Assembly: GCA_002803225.1 (NCBI GenBank) | Contig: NXFV01000633.1 | Location: 62,001 to 126,000 of the forward strand | DNA from: Gamarada debralockiae | Taxonomy: Eukaryota; Ascomycota; Leotiomycetes; Helotiales; Hyphodiscaceae | Reading direction: 5' to 3' | Length of the DNA: 64,000 nt | Shown: piece by piece, positions 46,700 through 58,269 of the stretch | Numbering within the stretch: position 1 is the stretch's first letter | Layout of the letters: each line of letters opens with the position of its first letter | Made by a program: the position numbers and the translations under genes | The notes under the pieces: model-generated | The model's input: only the letters and a program-made list of their open reading frames with translations | Database searches by the model: none | Told to the model about the DNA's origin: nothing

Positions 46700-48072
46700 T
46701 CATAGTGTCGATGTAGCAGAAGGAGCAGCACACGTCGAGACCGTAGAATACGGTACAGAAGTACTACTCGGCTTCGTCCCATCAACAACCTCCGCCTTCA
46801 CAAGCACTGGAATGACTTGCCCAGTCCCCAAACTAAACTTTCGATGTCCCAGTACTATTTCAAATCAGTATCCCTTGTTCTTCCTCTTTCATCTCCAGCA
46901 GCCCAGAACCGGAAAACTTACCTCTCAAAATGCTCCCAATTTCTCCCGAATGACTACTAACACTAATCCACATACTCCGATCATGCTCAAAAACTTCATC
47001 AAGCACCCTCCTACTCCTCACATCCATAGCCTCATTACTCTCCCTTTCCGTAGCCCTCCAAAGCGGATCCTCCTCCTTAAATCCCTCCTCAAACTTCCAG
47101 CTCGGATACCGTTCCCCAATAAACGTTTTACTACTTCTCCGATCACATGTATGTACGCCTATCACCTCCCTAAAAAGCTCTTTAATCGTAGGAACAAATG
47201 GACGTTCACTAGGTAAAGGGAGGTTGGAGAATGTGAGATTGGCGGTATCGAGACACCGCGTTAGGGGAGAGGTGTAGTAGGATTCGGGTGTGGGGATGTG
47301 TTGAGTAGTGATTTGGGTGGACCAGAATGTGTTGGCTTTGAGGGCTTCCGCGATCCCGGCGGATGTTAGGTGCGCGTCGGCCCAGGTTATGGTGCCGTTG
47401 CCGTCCTGGAGGGACCAGTAGCACTGTCTTTTTGTCAGTGGTGGAGGTGCAGGAGGGGGGAGGAGAGGACGAACGTCCCAGGCGGCGGTGCCGTAGTAGG
47501 ACTCTGCTACATTGTGATATCCTTCACCGTGACGGCCCACTGGAATTGTTAGTGATTGGAGATGAGAGGTGGAAGGGAGATAGACTGTAGAGGACTTTAT
47601 ATTGGACTCTGTTTCCACTCTCATGGTTTAGGCGAGAGACTTTATTCTCGAATCTCTGCCACTGGGTCTTTGTGTGGTCAGGGTCAAAGTCGGCATCTGT
47701 ATCATATGCTTGGTCTATCAAGCCGAAGTTGGTCGTCATCTGCATATCATCAATCCCTATTCCCTGCTAGATATTTGGATATCTTACATAGTCAAAGCCC
47801 TTTGGTTCAGTGGCTGGATCATCTTGTTGGAAGAAACCCGTGACGGTGGTGTATTTGATGTATTGGGGAATATTAGATTCTCCCATCATTACCATAAAAG
47901 TTACCACAATCGTGGCCAGAAACAGAAAGGGTCTGCAATATATTAAGCTTTATGCAAGATCAGATGAGCATAACGATACTCACATCAACAAATTCAACCT
48001 AAACAACCCCCAGGTAAGTATCCTCCGAGGCGCAAGGTCTTCGCGCCGTGGTTGATGTGCTCTCCCGGCCAT
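46700..48072 (-). CDS. Membrane-anchored histidine phosphatase (phosphoglycerate-mutase-like)
   Basis: Six exons: 48072-47984, 47932-47788, 47739-47586, 47539-47475, 47423-46922 and 46854-46700; all junction phases agree; 369 aa. A short basic N-terminus (MAGRAHQPRREDLAPRRIL) leads to one transmembrane helix (LNLLIPFLFLATIVVTFMVM), so it is probably a type II membrane protein. The catalytic RHG motif is GRHGEGYH, formed across the 47586/47539 junction. Further family signals are TSPLTRCLDTANLTF (second Arg) and ISVSSHSGEIGSILR (second His). It resembles yeast Pmu1-type proteins with an added anchor. The substrate is unknown. The start was chosen because it opens the frame into the membrane helix. 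Confidence 0.87.
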
Positions 48073-48992
48073 ATGGTGCATCAACAAGAGTTAGTTCATC
48101 CCGTCTGAGTAGCTAAGTTATATCAAAATCCTCGATGCAGGTCCTCGACAAAGACCTTCGGAGAGAGAGCTCTGTCAGCCGTGTAAACAATGTACGCTGA
48201 ACAGCGGACTTCGAGGCTTCGCCAATGTTGCCAATAGAGGACGTTGATTCCGGAACGTGGGGTTTGACACCTGCAGGTGTTTGGGGTCAAGAACAGAGGG
48301 AAGGTCAGTTCTTAAGATGCAGCTTAACATTAAAGAGAACCGCGACTACGACTTGAGAAGCTCTGAATCAATGAGCGGATGTTGAACAAGGGAGAGAATT
48401 GGGAGGGTCACGTGGTGACAGAAGAAGTTGTCGTTGATTATGTAAGAATTACGTGAATCAGGCTCCTTCTGGGCTTTGAGCCTTCAGCCACACGTTGCCT
48501 GTGTGACATCATACCCTTTTACCCCACATACCTGCACTCGTGACATCTCACGCCAAACTCTGAAGGGGAAAGTATTGAAAGAGTTGCTCTGGACCTTTTT
48601 AAGGGCTTGGTATTGATTCAGCAATCCCCAAACTGAAAAATGAAGCTCGTGAAGTTATTCCAAGACGTCATTGGTGTAATTCCAAGTTCAGCGTGACAAT
48701 GGGAAATTACTGGACAGGCCGGATCCTCTTCCACTTGCCGCCACGATTTTGGATCGAGGTTAGAAAATGCCATACAGTCCAATCCCTGCTGTTCCTTGAA
48801 CGCGGAAAGAACTTTGGGAGGCACGTCATGGCCTGATGTGCCACCCTAGCAACCTCCCCACCACACCTCATATAAATAAAGTCTACCTTCTCTTTGTCTT
48901 CTATCCATCAACAAAACCTTCAAAGTGAATCATACGAGTTCTCGACGAAAACCTATACATTTCTTCTTCAAAGAACCTCATACCCCGCAATC
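48073..48992. promoter_or_regulatory. Divergent intergenic region, phosphatase / DUF1761-like gene
   Basis: 920 bases. A TATA-like string (catataaataaag) near 48869-48881 lies about 110 bases ahead of the plus-strand start, followed by a C/T-rich leader. No gene was recognised. Confidence 0.45.
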
Positions 48993-49794
48993 ATGTCTCT
49001 TCACTGTATGTATTCTCTATTATTTTTAACGCAGAAGCTCGAGTATCCTGGTGACGACATCATCCCAATTGACAGCAGCTCATGTTGTATCAATAATTGC
49101 AACGATTAAGCCTCCAAACCTCTAGCTTACCTCCAGCTTCATCTTCAATCCCGAGCCTAATTCATCTACATCCATTCATTATAACCTAATACTAACTTCT
49201 AACCCCACAGACCTCCCACCAGTCAAGCCCTCCGCCATTGCTCTTGGCACGATCTTCAACCACGCAGCCTCCCTCGCTGTCCTCGGCCCCGTCTTCGGCG
49301 ACACCTACCACCGTGCTCAAGCTGCCAACTCCAAGGAGGAGTTCATCAAGTCAAAGGAGGCTGCTTCTGCTGCCGCCGCATGGGGAACCTCCCTCGTCGG
49401 TAGCGCGATCCAATCATATGGTGTTGGTGCTCTCATCAATGCCACTGGTACTCTCTCCTACAAGGGTGCTGCATACCTCGGTTCCTTGATCTTTATGGCC
49501 AGCTCTGCTCCTTCTGTACGTTCCCTTAGAAAATACATTTACCCGCTGCCGTACACCCCAAACCGCTACTTCGGATATGTGACTATGAAAGCTAATTGTA
49601 ACCCAGTTCATTGCCCAAATCTTTACTGAGAAGCGTCCTCTTGACACCGTTGCCGTTGGTGCTCTTGCCCGTGGTAAGTCCCAAAACTATCCTTCACATG
49701 ACCTCCTTAGCTAATAAACCACGCAGTCTTCGAGACAGTCGGACTCTCCCTCTTCCTCACCTGGTGGGGCACACACACCAACCCGTTCGAGTGA
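48993..49794 (+). CDS. DUF1761-like four-helix membrane protein
   Basis: Exons 48993-49005, 49211-49515, 49607-49673 and 49727-49794 give 150 aa. Exon 1 encodes only four and a third codons (MSLH), and intron 1 is long (205 bases). Four hydrophobic segments follow: about residues 10-33, 62-86, 92-106 and 128-146, with text such as AIALGTIFNHAASLAVLGPV and VGLSLFLTWWG. This pattern and length fit DUF1761, small integral membrane proteins found in bacteria and fungi, with no assigned role. The family call is moderate; the gene model is good, since all splice phases agree. Confidence 0.75.
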
Positions 49795-50449
49795 AAATAA
49801 ATTCGAAATGGCACGGGTGTATGGTGGTGGAAATGGAATGGTGGGTGGATTGGAAACCGTCCGTTGTGTATAATCTCAACTCGAAATCGTATCAGGCAGT
49901 GACTTTATGCTTTGCTGGTCGCTAGGCCTCGGTGTATTTGGTTGAATAAGAAAGAAAATTACCAAATTTGATCGTATGAATAATATGTTGCAATGCTGTG
50001 ATTCGTGTGAATTGCGTGGGTGGCATATGCAAGACCCGTGTAGATGCCCACAACGAAATGACTCCGCATTTAAAGCTGTTTATGAATTCGAATTGTTCAA
50101 ATTGATTGAAATGGTCGAAAAGAAGGAGATCAATGTGTTTTATTGGAAGGGTTGTTGAGGTCCGCTGTAGCAACAGCTATCTACGGCCCATCGAATTCAA
50201 GAATAAAGTCAAAAGCCCCTTTTCCTGTCGCACAATTTGCCGCGTCTTTGATTCACACCTGACAATTCAAATCGAAGAGGAAATCGGCTAGAAGTCTACG
50301 AGGATTGAATCTCTTCAGGGAAATTTGCAGAGCACTTGGACCTCTGCATGACGGTTAACGAAGATTCCATTTTCTTGGCCATGACCTCTATATTGCCATC
50401 CATCCCTTTTAGACTCCACGAATGCTTCCCTTCCCAGGCCTTCTCTCTT
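49795..50449. other. Convergent spacer
   Basis: 655 bases between converging genes. No coding sequence recognised; the overlapping minus-strand frame is a shadow of the acetyltransferase gene. Confidence 0.4.
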
Positions 50450-51320
50450 CTAGGGCTTCTGACTCTCATTCCTCTCCACCAACTCCCCCACACCCAGGCC
50501 CCGTCCAACCCTAACCTTCCTCTTCTTGCCCCCTTTCTCTTTCCCATTAACCTCCACCAACTCACCACTCTTCTTTCCCATATCCCCAACTGGCTCACCC
50601 TCATCAACATCCTCCTCTGCTTCCTCTTCATCCAGAATCTGCTCTCTAATAAACCCCAGATCCAGTTTCATGGAATAGGCATCCTCGCCATCGGCATAGT
50701 ATTTCGCTTCCACCTTTTCGTTCTTGAAGCCCAGTGTATCGCGATAGAGGCGAAGGGCAGCGTTGTTGGAGACGCGCACATGGAGGGATACGTATTGGGC
50801 GCCGAAGGTCTCTACCATTGCTCGTTCTGTAACCACAACATCAGCACTCGTTCTCCCCATCATTTACCTCTATCCAAGATCCAAGTCTGCAAACAGATTT
50901 CCAGAGAGCTGTGGGAGAGGAGTAGGGATGCGAGGAAAGAAACATACGAGACTGCTTCATCAACTTCTCCGCAATACCCAACCGTCTATGCGTCCTCATA
51001 ACACTCAAACTCGTAATATGACCGTGCTGCACTCCATCCGGGGGATCCTCCTCCATCTTCGCCAACACATATCCCACGATCCTAGGATAATCGTAAGGTG
51101 TCTTCTTCGGTCGAGAGACATCGACGGCTACGTATGAGAGTTGGGGCCATGAGAGCGCGTGGTAGAGGTAGTATTTCATGAAATAGCTGTGTTGAAAGAT
51201 TAGCTTTCTCGTTTCCCAAAGGCTTTGCAAGGGTAAAAGGGCGTACTTTTCTGGTAAGTTGGTGATATTGGCATGTTGAACATGCGGGATATCAGATGGG
51301 TGAAGCAGTCGGATATCCAT
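50450..51320 (-). CDS. ARD1: N-terminal acetyltransferase A catalytic subunit (Naa10/Ard1)
   Basis: Exons 51320-51247, 51186-50948 and 50826-50450 give 229 aa. The family opening is [20 protein letters not shown], followed after intron 1 by [20 protein letters not shown]. The acetyl-CoA loop is [13 protein letters not shown], and [17 protein letters not shown] is also typical. NatA acetylates N-termini of Ser, Ala, Thr, Gly and similar starts after Met removal, together with Naa15. The C-terminal 70 residues are acidic then Lys-rich ([15 protein letters not shown]) and probably disordered, a common addition in fungi. It is divergent from the dehydrogenase, 291 bases between starts. Confidence 0.95.
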
Positions 51321-51611
51321 GATCGCTGTTGTTGGTGGATCTTTTGGGAAGAAGGAGGCTGTCGCATGCTCGATGTGCGAATTCTGTGATTGGATTGGTG
51401 CGCAAGAGAAGTGAGTCTACGGCTCAATATCGGATTTCCGATCGCGGGGTCAAGCTTACAGATGGCCCTCGAAGTTCAACAAACTCTTTAAACTCTCCCA
51501 CTCTTTATTTTCTTTTCCTACATGTTCTTATACGGTTTGGAGAGGAAGTTCGATTTTCTCTCGTTTTAGTTTAAATTTTTTTACTGGAATGGCCATTCTA
51601 TTTCGCACACA

Positions 51612-52564
51612 ATGGCATCTTCACAGACGAGAGTACCCTCAACAAACCTTGGAGTTGGACGAGGCTACAGGCCCCTAGAGGGAAAACTCGCAATAGTGAC
51701 TGGAGCATCTCGAGGTCATTCCCTTGCACGCCTCATACGTCCTTCATTTCTAACAAAACTACAGGCATTGGTGCAGCAATCTCCCAAAACCTAGCCTCCA
51801 AAGGCGCATCACTAATCCTAAACTACACCTCTGATTCCTCAGCAAAAGCTACTACAACTCTCTCAGAAGCCCTCACAGAAGAACACGGCATAACATGTCT
51901 GGTAATCCAAGCCGACATGGGCGCCCCAACGGGTCCCGCACACATCATAGCCACAGCCAAAAACCACTTCTCCCACCCCAAAACAGGGAAATTCCAAATC
52001 GATATCATAATCAACAATGCAGGCGTAGCTACCAATGCTAGGTTAGAAGATATCAAGATCTCGGATTATGAGTGGTGCTATCGAATCAACGTTCTCGGTC
52101 CTCTGCTATTAATGCAGGCTGCCTTGCCATATCTACCTCATGACCGCTCCGGGCGCGTCGTAAACGTATCCTCGGTCTCCTCCTCCGAAGGATTCGAAGA
52201 GCAGACTGTCTACGGCGGCACAAAGGCTGCATTAGAAGCTATGACACGAACCTGGGCGCGCGAACTTGTCGAACGCTGTACCGTCAACGCAATAAACCCG
52301 GGGCCTGTGAAGACAGATATGTGGGCTAGCACTACACCATCATTTAAGAAGCAGCTGAGGCCATTTATTCAGCAGACGCCGGGGAGTCAGATTCGGCCGG
52401 AGATTGATGACAGGGATTTGGTGGAGGATGGGGAGAATGCTGGGGGGAGACCGGCGTATGTGGAGGAGGTTGCGGGGATTGTTGGGATGTTGAGCACGGC
52501 AGATAGTTTGTGGTGTACCGGGCAGGTTGTATGTGCTAATGGGGGGATGAGGATGGTTATATAA
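51612..52564 (+). CDS. Short-chain dehydrogenase/reductase (classical SDR)
   Basis: Exons 51612-51714 and 51765-52564 give 300 aa. The cofactor motif TGASRGIG is split by the intron; NNAG follows in IDIIINNAGVATN, and the catalytic Ser and Tyr-x-x-x-Lys lie in NVSSVSSSEGFEEQTVYGGTK. PGPVKTDMW is typical of classical SDRs. A 26-residue N-terminal extension precedes the Rossmann fold. It resembles 3-oxoacyl-ACP reductase-like SDRs of secondary or general metabolism. NADP(H) use is likely from the Arg in TGASRG but not proven. The substrate is unknown. Confidence 0.9.
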
Positions 52565-52880
52565 GTTATGATATGAGTTGCAAGGAACGTAGAATATGAC
52601 AGGGGAGTTGAATGAATAGAATGTGCTCGATGTCAATTAATCAATAGCATTGAACTTGGTCTGCCTAAGTTTCTTCTCTCTTTGCTGAAATGTTAAACGC
52701 AACAAAATCTTTCAAAAGACACCCCTCTTTTTTCCGCCGCTTATGAAAACAAAACTCGGAAACCATTCGCAAACATCCCTTCCAGCTCCCCAGATATCCC
52801 TCAAGGCTCACTCATCCCCGTCCCAAGCCACAAAAGTCCAAAACGCCACTTATGCATCTTGTTTTATCCTTCTTCACCGT
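52565..52880. other. Convergent spacer before the pseudogene
   Basis: 316 bases, no feature recognised. Confidence 0.4.
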
Positions 52881-54884
52881 CTAGAGACCGCTCGCAGGAG
52901 GAGGAGCTTGCTCTTCCGCCACAACCCCGCGAACAGGGAGCTCCACCTTACCATCAGCAGCGCCACCAGCAGCAACAGCATGATCACCACCTTCGCTCTT
53001 CTCGACAACACCACTACCACTCTCAGCTTTCGTCCACTCAACGCTGTTAGTAGGCTCACCACCCCCAGTCTTAGCAGCTTCCTTCTTCGACTTCTTCCTC
53101 TCCTTAACCCTCGCCCTGTCCGCTGCTTTCTTCGCCTTCGCTTGCTCCTCCGCTAATCGCGACGCCTGTGTACCACCGTACTTCTGTCGCCATCTGCTTC
53201 CTGTTCCGGCTTGATGTTTATGAACAGGTATGCGGCTTTGCCAATCTTGTGCCCGCCAGCGAGGGCGCCGGGGGACCATTTGTCCGGGATTTGAGCGAGG
53301 GGTGCGTTGAGTTGTTTGGTGATTGAGGTTGCTGTTGATGGCATGTATGGGGATGGTAGGGAGGCAAGGAGGTAGGTCAGGTTCAGGGCCAGACCCATAA
53401 TTGTGTGGGTTCGTTCTGGGTGTTCAGCGAGGTTGGCGTTGTCCAGACGGCCTGCGAGGAGGAGTTGCCCTTTCCTGAGATTTCCATGAGCTTCTTCAAT
53501 CCAGCGCGCAGTCTCACAACCTCCAGGTCAGCGGCGTACTCGGCCAAGAGAGCATTGACTTCGCCGATGAATGCTGGGAAGTCAGAGGACTCTTCCGTGT
53601 GGTCGGGAGAGAATTCGGGGATCATACCACCGCATTTTGCATTGGCAAATTTGATGAGATGATTGACGAAATTTCCGAGGTTTGCGAGGAGCTCGCTGTT
53701 ATTGGCTGCAATGAAAGACTTCTACTCAAATTGAGCATCTCCTGTCTCGTGTCGATTTGCAAGCAGGTAATATCTCCAGACTGACGGCGGAATTCTAGTA
53801 TCCTTCACAGTATCTCCGAAGATACCTACTACTCTCGACTTAGAGAACTTTCTATTTTCGTAGTTCAGGTATTCGGTTGTAGACAAGTGATTGAGCATGG
53901 TCCATTTGTCACCAGTTCCAATCTGAAAGCCAGGGAAAATGACAGTGTGGAAGGGAACATTATCCTTGCCCATTAACTGGTATAACTTGACATCCTCCGG
54001 GTCGCGCCACCACAATTCCCAATCCTTTGTGTAGTGCGCTGTAATTGAGGGATATCCGATGCAGGCATCGAACCAAACATACAAGACTTTGTTCTCATAA
54101 CCCGGCAGAGGAATCAGCGTGCCTTATTTCAGATCCCGAGTAATACTCCGTCCTTCCAAACCCTTGTAAGCCATGTATTCTTAATGCTGATAGCGTTCCG
54201 TAGCCAAACCCCACCAACGCTTGACTTCGAGAACCATTCCTCAATGGGCTTTTGTAGTTTGTCAAGTCACAGGAAGACATGGGTGGTGTCTCGAGGAACC
54301 GGAGTAGCACCATCGATCTTACAGTGAGGATTCTTGAGCTCGAACGGATCTAAAAGGGAGCCGCACTTGTCGCATTAATCTCCTCGCGCATCATTGTAAT
54401 GGCATTTGGGGCACGTGCCTTCGACAAAGCGATCAGCAAGGAAGGATTGATGCTTTTTGCAGTAAGGTTGTGTAGTTGTCCCCTCCTCCAGACAATCATT
54501 CTTGTAGAGCTTCGTGAAGATATCCTGCGCAATGGCCGTCTGCTGTTCTGTCGTTGTTCGCCCGAAGTAGTCGAAGCCAATCTCGAATCAATCGTACATG
54601 TCTTTGTGCTTCTTGTGGAATTCATCGCAGAGTTCTTTAGAAGTTTGCCCCGTCTCGAGGGCTTTTCGCCTCTGTTGCAGTACCATACTTATCTGTGCCG
54701 CAGACAAAAGTGTTGGCCGTCCTCTCAGTTTGCTGAATCTCAAGAAGACGTCTGCGCTGAGCACGCTACCAACAATATTGGGGGAACGTTGTTTACGTAT
54801 GGTAATGCTCTTGTAATGAGGGTATTCTCCTTGCCCTTCTCGGCAAAATAACCTCTGTGGTCCCCATTGTGTAAGGTTGTAAAT
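52881..54884 (-). pseudogene. Methionyl-tRNA synthetase pseudogene (cytosolic type), heavily mutated
   Basis: A nearly full-length intronless MetRS copy. Coherent text: LITRALPYVNN, LFVCGTDKYGTATEA, the zinc knuckle CPKCHYNDARGD...[26 protein letters not shown], a KMSKS-like [11 protein letters not shown], the anticodon-binding part LLANLGNFVNHLIKFANAKC and a Lys-rich tail. Damage: a deletion of about 7 bases removing the HLG of the HIGH-like motif; single-base shifts near GTATEAK, near NTWLTR, near MEISGKG and near PEQEA; five in-frame stops (about 54588, 54375, 54267, 54124 and 53722). Conserved glycines by the KFSKS motif and in KDTRIPPS read Arg or Val. A working copy must exist elsewhere. 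Confidence 0.92.
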
Positions 54885-55937
54885 TGATCACATTCGAGGT
54901 GGAACGACTCTCGCTAAAAATGCGTCAGAGCCTTGTCAGTGGAAGACCGGACAAGGCTACGAGGCTGAAATTTGTGGCAAAAACGTTCGAAACCCCAACT
55001 CCAAGATAAACAAAAACCAAATTAAAAATAGAGCCCCTTCCGGGACCAGATTTTGTTCACAGACACAGCAGCAGCTTCTAATGCCCTCTCATCCCTTTCC
55101 AAGCGGATAGGGCAAGTCTGTGGTACAAATCCTTCACTGGCAGATAAGCAAGCAACGTGATAGCGTATAACCGTGAAAAGGCTGGCTTTATTTTCAAAAT
55201 TCCATGTTATTTTACTATATAACTCGTGTCCTTGGCCAATCGCCAGACAGAGGCGTTACGAGCCGGTGCTTTCCCGGGGGCGGTACGCGAGGCTGAGCTT
55301 GACAGCAAAAACAACAAAAACAAAACACCACATTTCTCCTTCAACTTATTTAAATCGTACCAGCTGAAATATCAAAAATGAAACCGCTTAGGGAACCCGC
55401 TATCCCGGCTGTCGGCGGCAGATTATAATTGAACACGCATTCAGCCAGTCCCTTCCAAGCAGAGAGGACATTATCTAACGCCAACCACCCACGCAGCGTA
55501 GCGTCGAGGGATTGGACCACGACCTTTCTGTGCCTGTGAATTGGCATCAGTTTCAGGTAGAATACGCACTCGCACAGCCCCTTCCCGACACGGCACAACC
55601 CGAGGCACGATGCCCAGTATAGCGTGAGGTCAAGATTGAAACTGCGGACGAGTAAACAGATAGTAATGTAAGAGGTCTGTACGATATTAGCCGTTGCAAA
55701 AGGGAGTTGACATACTAATAATAAGTTTAAACAGTCAGATCCGACTGGACCAGCCAGTTCACTCTGTTTGTTCAAAAAGTACAGCAAAAGTCTATCCTGA
55801 TATAAACCTTCTTGCGCAAACGAACACGTGATATCAATTCACTTCCAAAGGTTTGCAAATTCCCTTCACGCTAACACCTCATTTCATTTCCATCAGCAGC
55901 AACACCTTCACTTGACTCTTAATCACATAAATCCAGG
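54885..55937. other. Intergenic with an unusual repeat-bearing open frame
   Basis: A minus-strand frame of 145 codons at 55350-55787 holds an imperfect two-copy repeat (GKGLCECVFYLKL and WKGLAECVFNYNL). A 9-bp stem hairpin sits at 54929-54958. No gene was recognised with confidence. Confidence 0.35.
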
Positions 55938-56450
55938 ATGGCATCTAACACATTTGATGAGATTCTCGGCTTAGAAGAGCAATTCTACGACGATGGGTAC
56001 CGGCAAGGATTGCCAGACGGAATCAAAGCCGGGAGAATTGAAGGGCGCACATTCGGGCTTGAAAAGGGCTTCGAGAAGTACGTTGAAAGCGGAAGACTTT
56101 ATGGAAAGTCAATCATATGGGCAAATCGCATACCTCAATTCCGAAAAGTCGCCACCTCCATCAGCCAGACCAGCCAGCAAAATCCACCTCAGAAGCTTCC
56201 CCAACTGTCCGAAAACACAAGACTGTCAAAACATATCAAGACCCTCCACGCCCTTACAGAATCAGAGAGTCTGTCTACTGAGAACACAGAGGAAGCAGTG
56301 TCGGACTTCGATGATCGTTGGAAGAGGGCTCAAGCAAAAGCAAAGATTATTGAAAGGATGGCGGCCGAGGTCAAAGACTCAGACGGTCAAGGCAAGAGCG
56401 GCGGTGATGGGAGTATTGAGGATGTCGGCGTTTTGAATGCGAGACGTTGA
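55938..56450 (+). CDS. LTO1: LTO1 homologue (Yae1-Lto1 Fe-S adaptor)
   Basis: Single exon, 170 aa. The deca-GX3 pattern is plain: YDDGYRQGLPDGIKAGRIEG, then RTFGLEKGFEKYVESGRLYG, with Gly every fourth residue. Yeast Lto1 with Yae1 recruits the cytosolic Fe-S assembly targeting complex to Rli1/ABCE1, an essential ribosome recycling factor. The C-terminal half is hydrophilic and may be disordered. The canonical C-terminal Trp of Lto1 that contacts the CIA complex is not visible; the protein ends VLNARR. It is the only clearly intact gene within the 52.6-59.8 kb pseudogene region. Confidence 0.9.
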   Translation: MASNTFDEILGLEEQFYDDGYRQGLPDGIKAGRIEGRTFGLEKGFEKYVESGRLYGKSIIWANRIPQFRKVATSISQTSQQNPPQKLPQLSENTRLSKHIKTLHALTESESLSTENTEEAVSDFDDRWKRAQAKAKIIERMAAEVKDSDGQGKSGGDGSIEDVGVLNARR

Positions 56451-57289
56451 AATGCTTAGGAAAGCACCTATTTAAATTCAAGCAACTTTCAACAACGTTC
56501 CCTCTATGAAGGACTTTATACGGGTCTGTATCAGTGCTGCTGATTAGCTCATGAGACGGCAGGAATGGTGCTGAAGAAGAATGTTTTCACCTGTGGCAAT
56601 CCAATCAAGACGACTTTGGAGTGGCCATCGAATGCATTTCAATCATTCAACGAATTTGAGCGATTGGGATCTTCTGATACAAGTTTCTCGTTCTATTCTG
56701 TGAAGTTTCTATTGAGATGCACGCTTCTAATGACTCCAGAGCCATCTCGATCAAGCATTTCCAGCATCTCTCAAGGGTAACATTTCCTAGAATACAAACA
56801 CACTCTTTAGGTCTCTTACAACGAGCCCCACCCAGCCGTTCTCCCCCACCTATCACGCATCCCATTCCAAGAGCAAATGTCTCCAGCTCCCAGCTCTTCT
56901 ACTCAGCATTGTCCATTGGCTCGGCAATCAGCTTTACCCGTCTTGCCTTGTTCTCGTCCTCGGGTATCTTCTCATCAAAGTAATAAGATCAAAACCATCA
57001 TCGGGTTCCAGGAGATCAACGCGCGGGAGGAGGAGGAGTGGGTCGATTATCTCCGTCTTCATCTTAAGTCGTCCAACTTGACAGGTGAAACGACGGTCGA
57101 AAACCTATATACATTCTTGTTGTATCTCGCACTGTTTACCAGGGCATGTTGATGTGTTGAGATAGATAGGATGAGATCGGAGCAGAACGATCATCTCCAT
57201 TCTTTTGACCAGAAGCACATCCTTGGTGACCTGGATCGCTTGTGTATACTAGCCTCTCGTTAGAATTCAATAGATACTCGCAGGAGTAA
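56451..57289. other. Intergenic, possible relics
   Basis: Overlapping plus-strand frames (56565-56780, 56717-56983, 56877-57152) look weakly protein-like (EINAREEEEWVDYLRLHL) but cannot be joined with confidence. Confidence 0.35.
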
Positions 57290-58269
57290 TACTCACAGAA
57301 ATTGATTTCTGCGTCCGGATTCTATTGCAGATTTCGGTCATCTTCGGGGAAGTCAATGTTCATGACTTGTTGTCCACCCATTTGATACTGCAGCAGTTCC
57401 AGGATCTTCCTTGGTCTTCCTGACTGTGATGTAATCTTTGATACTCTCCCACTTCCAATCGCCCTTGGCCCGGTGCAAGGTTTCATAGGCTTCTTGAATC
57501 TACGAATCCTTGTACTGATGCTGCTGAACCACAGTAAGGCTGCCGTTAAGAAATTTTCTTAGTGGCCGCCTCGCAGAAGCCTCCCACAACTGCCTCACGC
57601 TCTTTCTATTCTTCGACTGCATAGAAGAGTAGCCCTTCCGTGCTGTCTCATATCTCTTTGGAAAAATTCGACCGCGGCTTGGCTCTCTTGACAATATCTC
57701 TTCCTTTCCTGCTTCACGTCCCTTCTCCAATTCATCAGCCAAGGCATACGCATTCTCCTGGGCAATTTCCTTCCTTAATTCCGCCTTGATGCTATGCCGC
57801 GACCTCCTAAGTTGAACCTTCAACAAACTCGTTGTTCATATCCTCTTCTTGCCTTCGATACTCTGCGCTGTTGTAGAATTTCTCAATCTCGTCCCCAACC
57901 GTTACTCGTTCTTCTGCTTTGATTTCTTGGAGAATCACAGCTGGAATTAAATGAATATCATATTTGCGTCGAGAGGATTTGGATTGGGTATTGGCCTTCG
58001 GGGAGGTTGTAAGTTTCTCCAGCTGTTCACGTAGTTCCTTAACCAGACCCTCCTTCTCAGCGATGACTTGTTTGGACTCGTCCAATTCCTTTTTCTGCTT
58101 TATGATTGTCATCAGGAATTCCTCGTGGGATTAAGAATGAGCAGAATCCTTCATCGCTTGAGGGGATTGCTCGTGAGTCTCCCTGGCTCTGTACAAAGGT
58201 GATCAGTATGAGCTCAAGTGCAGAGCTGAGGTTCAAAACTTACCTACAGGTGAGGGGATTCGGGCTCAT
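57290..58269 (-). pseudogene. Broken coiled-coil protein gene
   Basis: Minus-strand text starts at an ATG (MSPNPLTC, 58269) with a plausible intron (GTAAGT...TACAG), then RARETHEQSPQAMKDSAHS, a stop (TAA, 58131-58133) and in the same frame SHEEFLMTIIKQKKELDESK, EKEGLVKELREQLEKLTTSP and RKYDIHLIPAVILQEIKAEE. A frame change near 57830 leads to RSRHSIKAELRKEIAQENAY and VRQLWEASARRPLRKFLNGS, another stop, then IQEAYETLHRAKGDWKWESI. A last frame change gives NIDFPEDDRNLQ-stop-NPDAEIN. The heptad-like charged text is coherent, so this was a coiled-coil protein. The family is not recognised. Confidence 0.65.

Noticed and set aside
51187..51246. Apparent 20-residue insertion in the NatA acetyltransferase ([12 protein letters not shown]...)
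   Set aside because: It is an unspliced intron (GTACGC...CACAG); removing it restores the conserved LPENYFMKYY.
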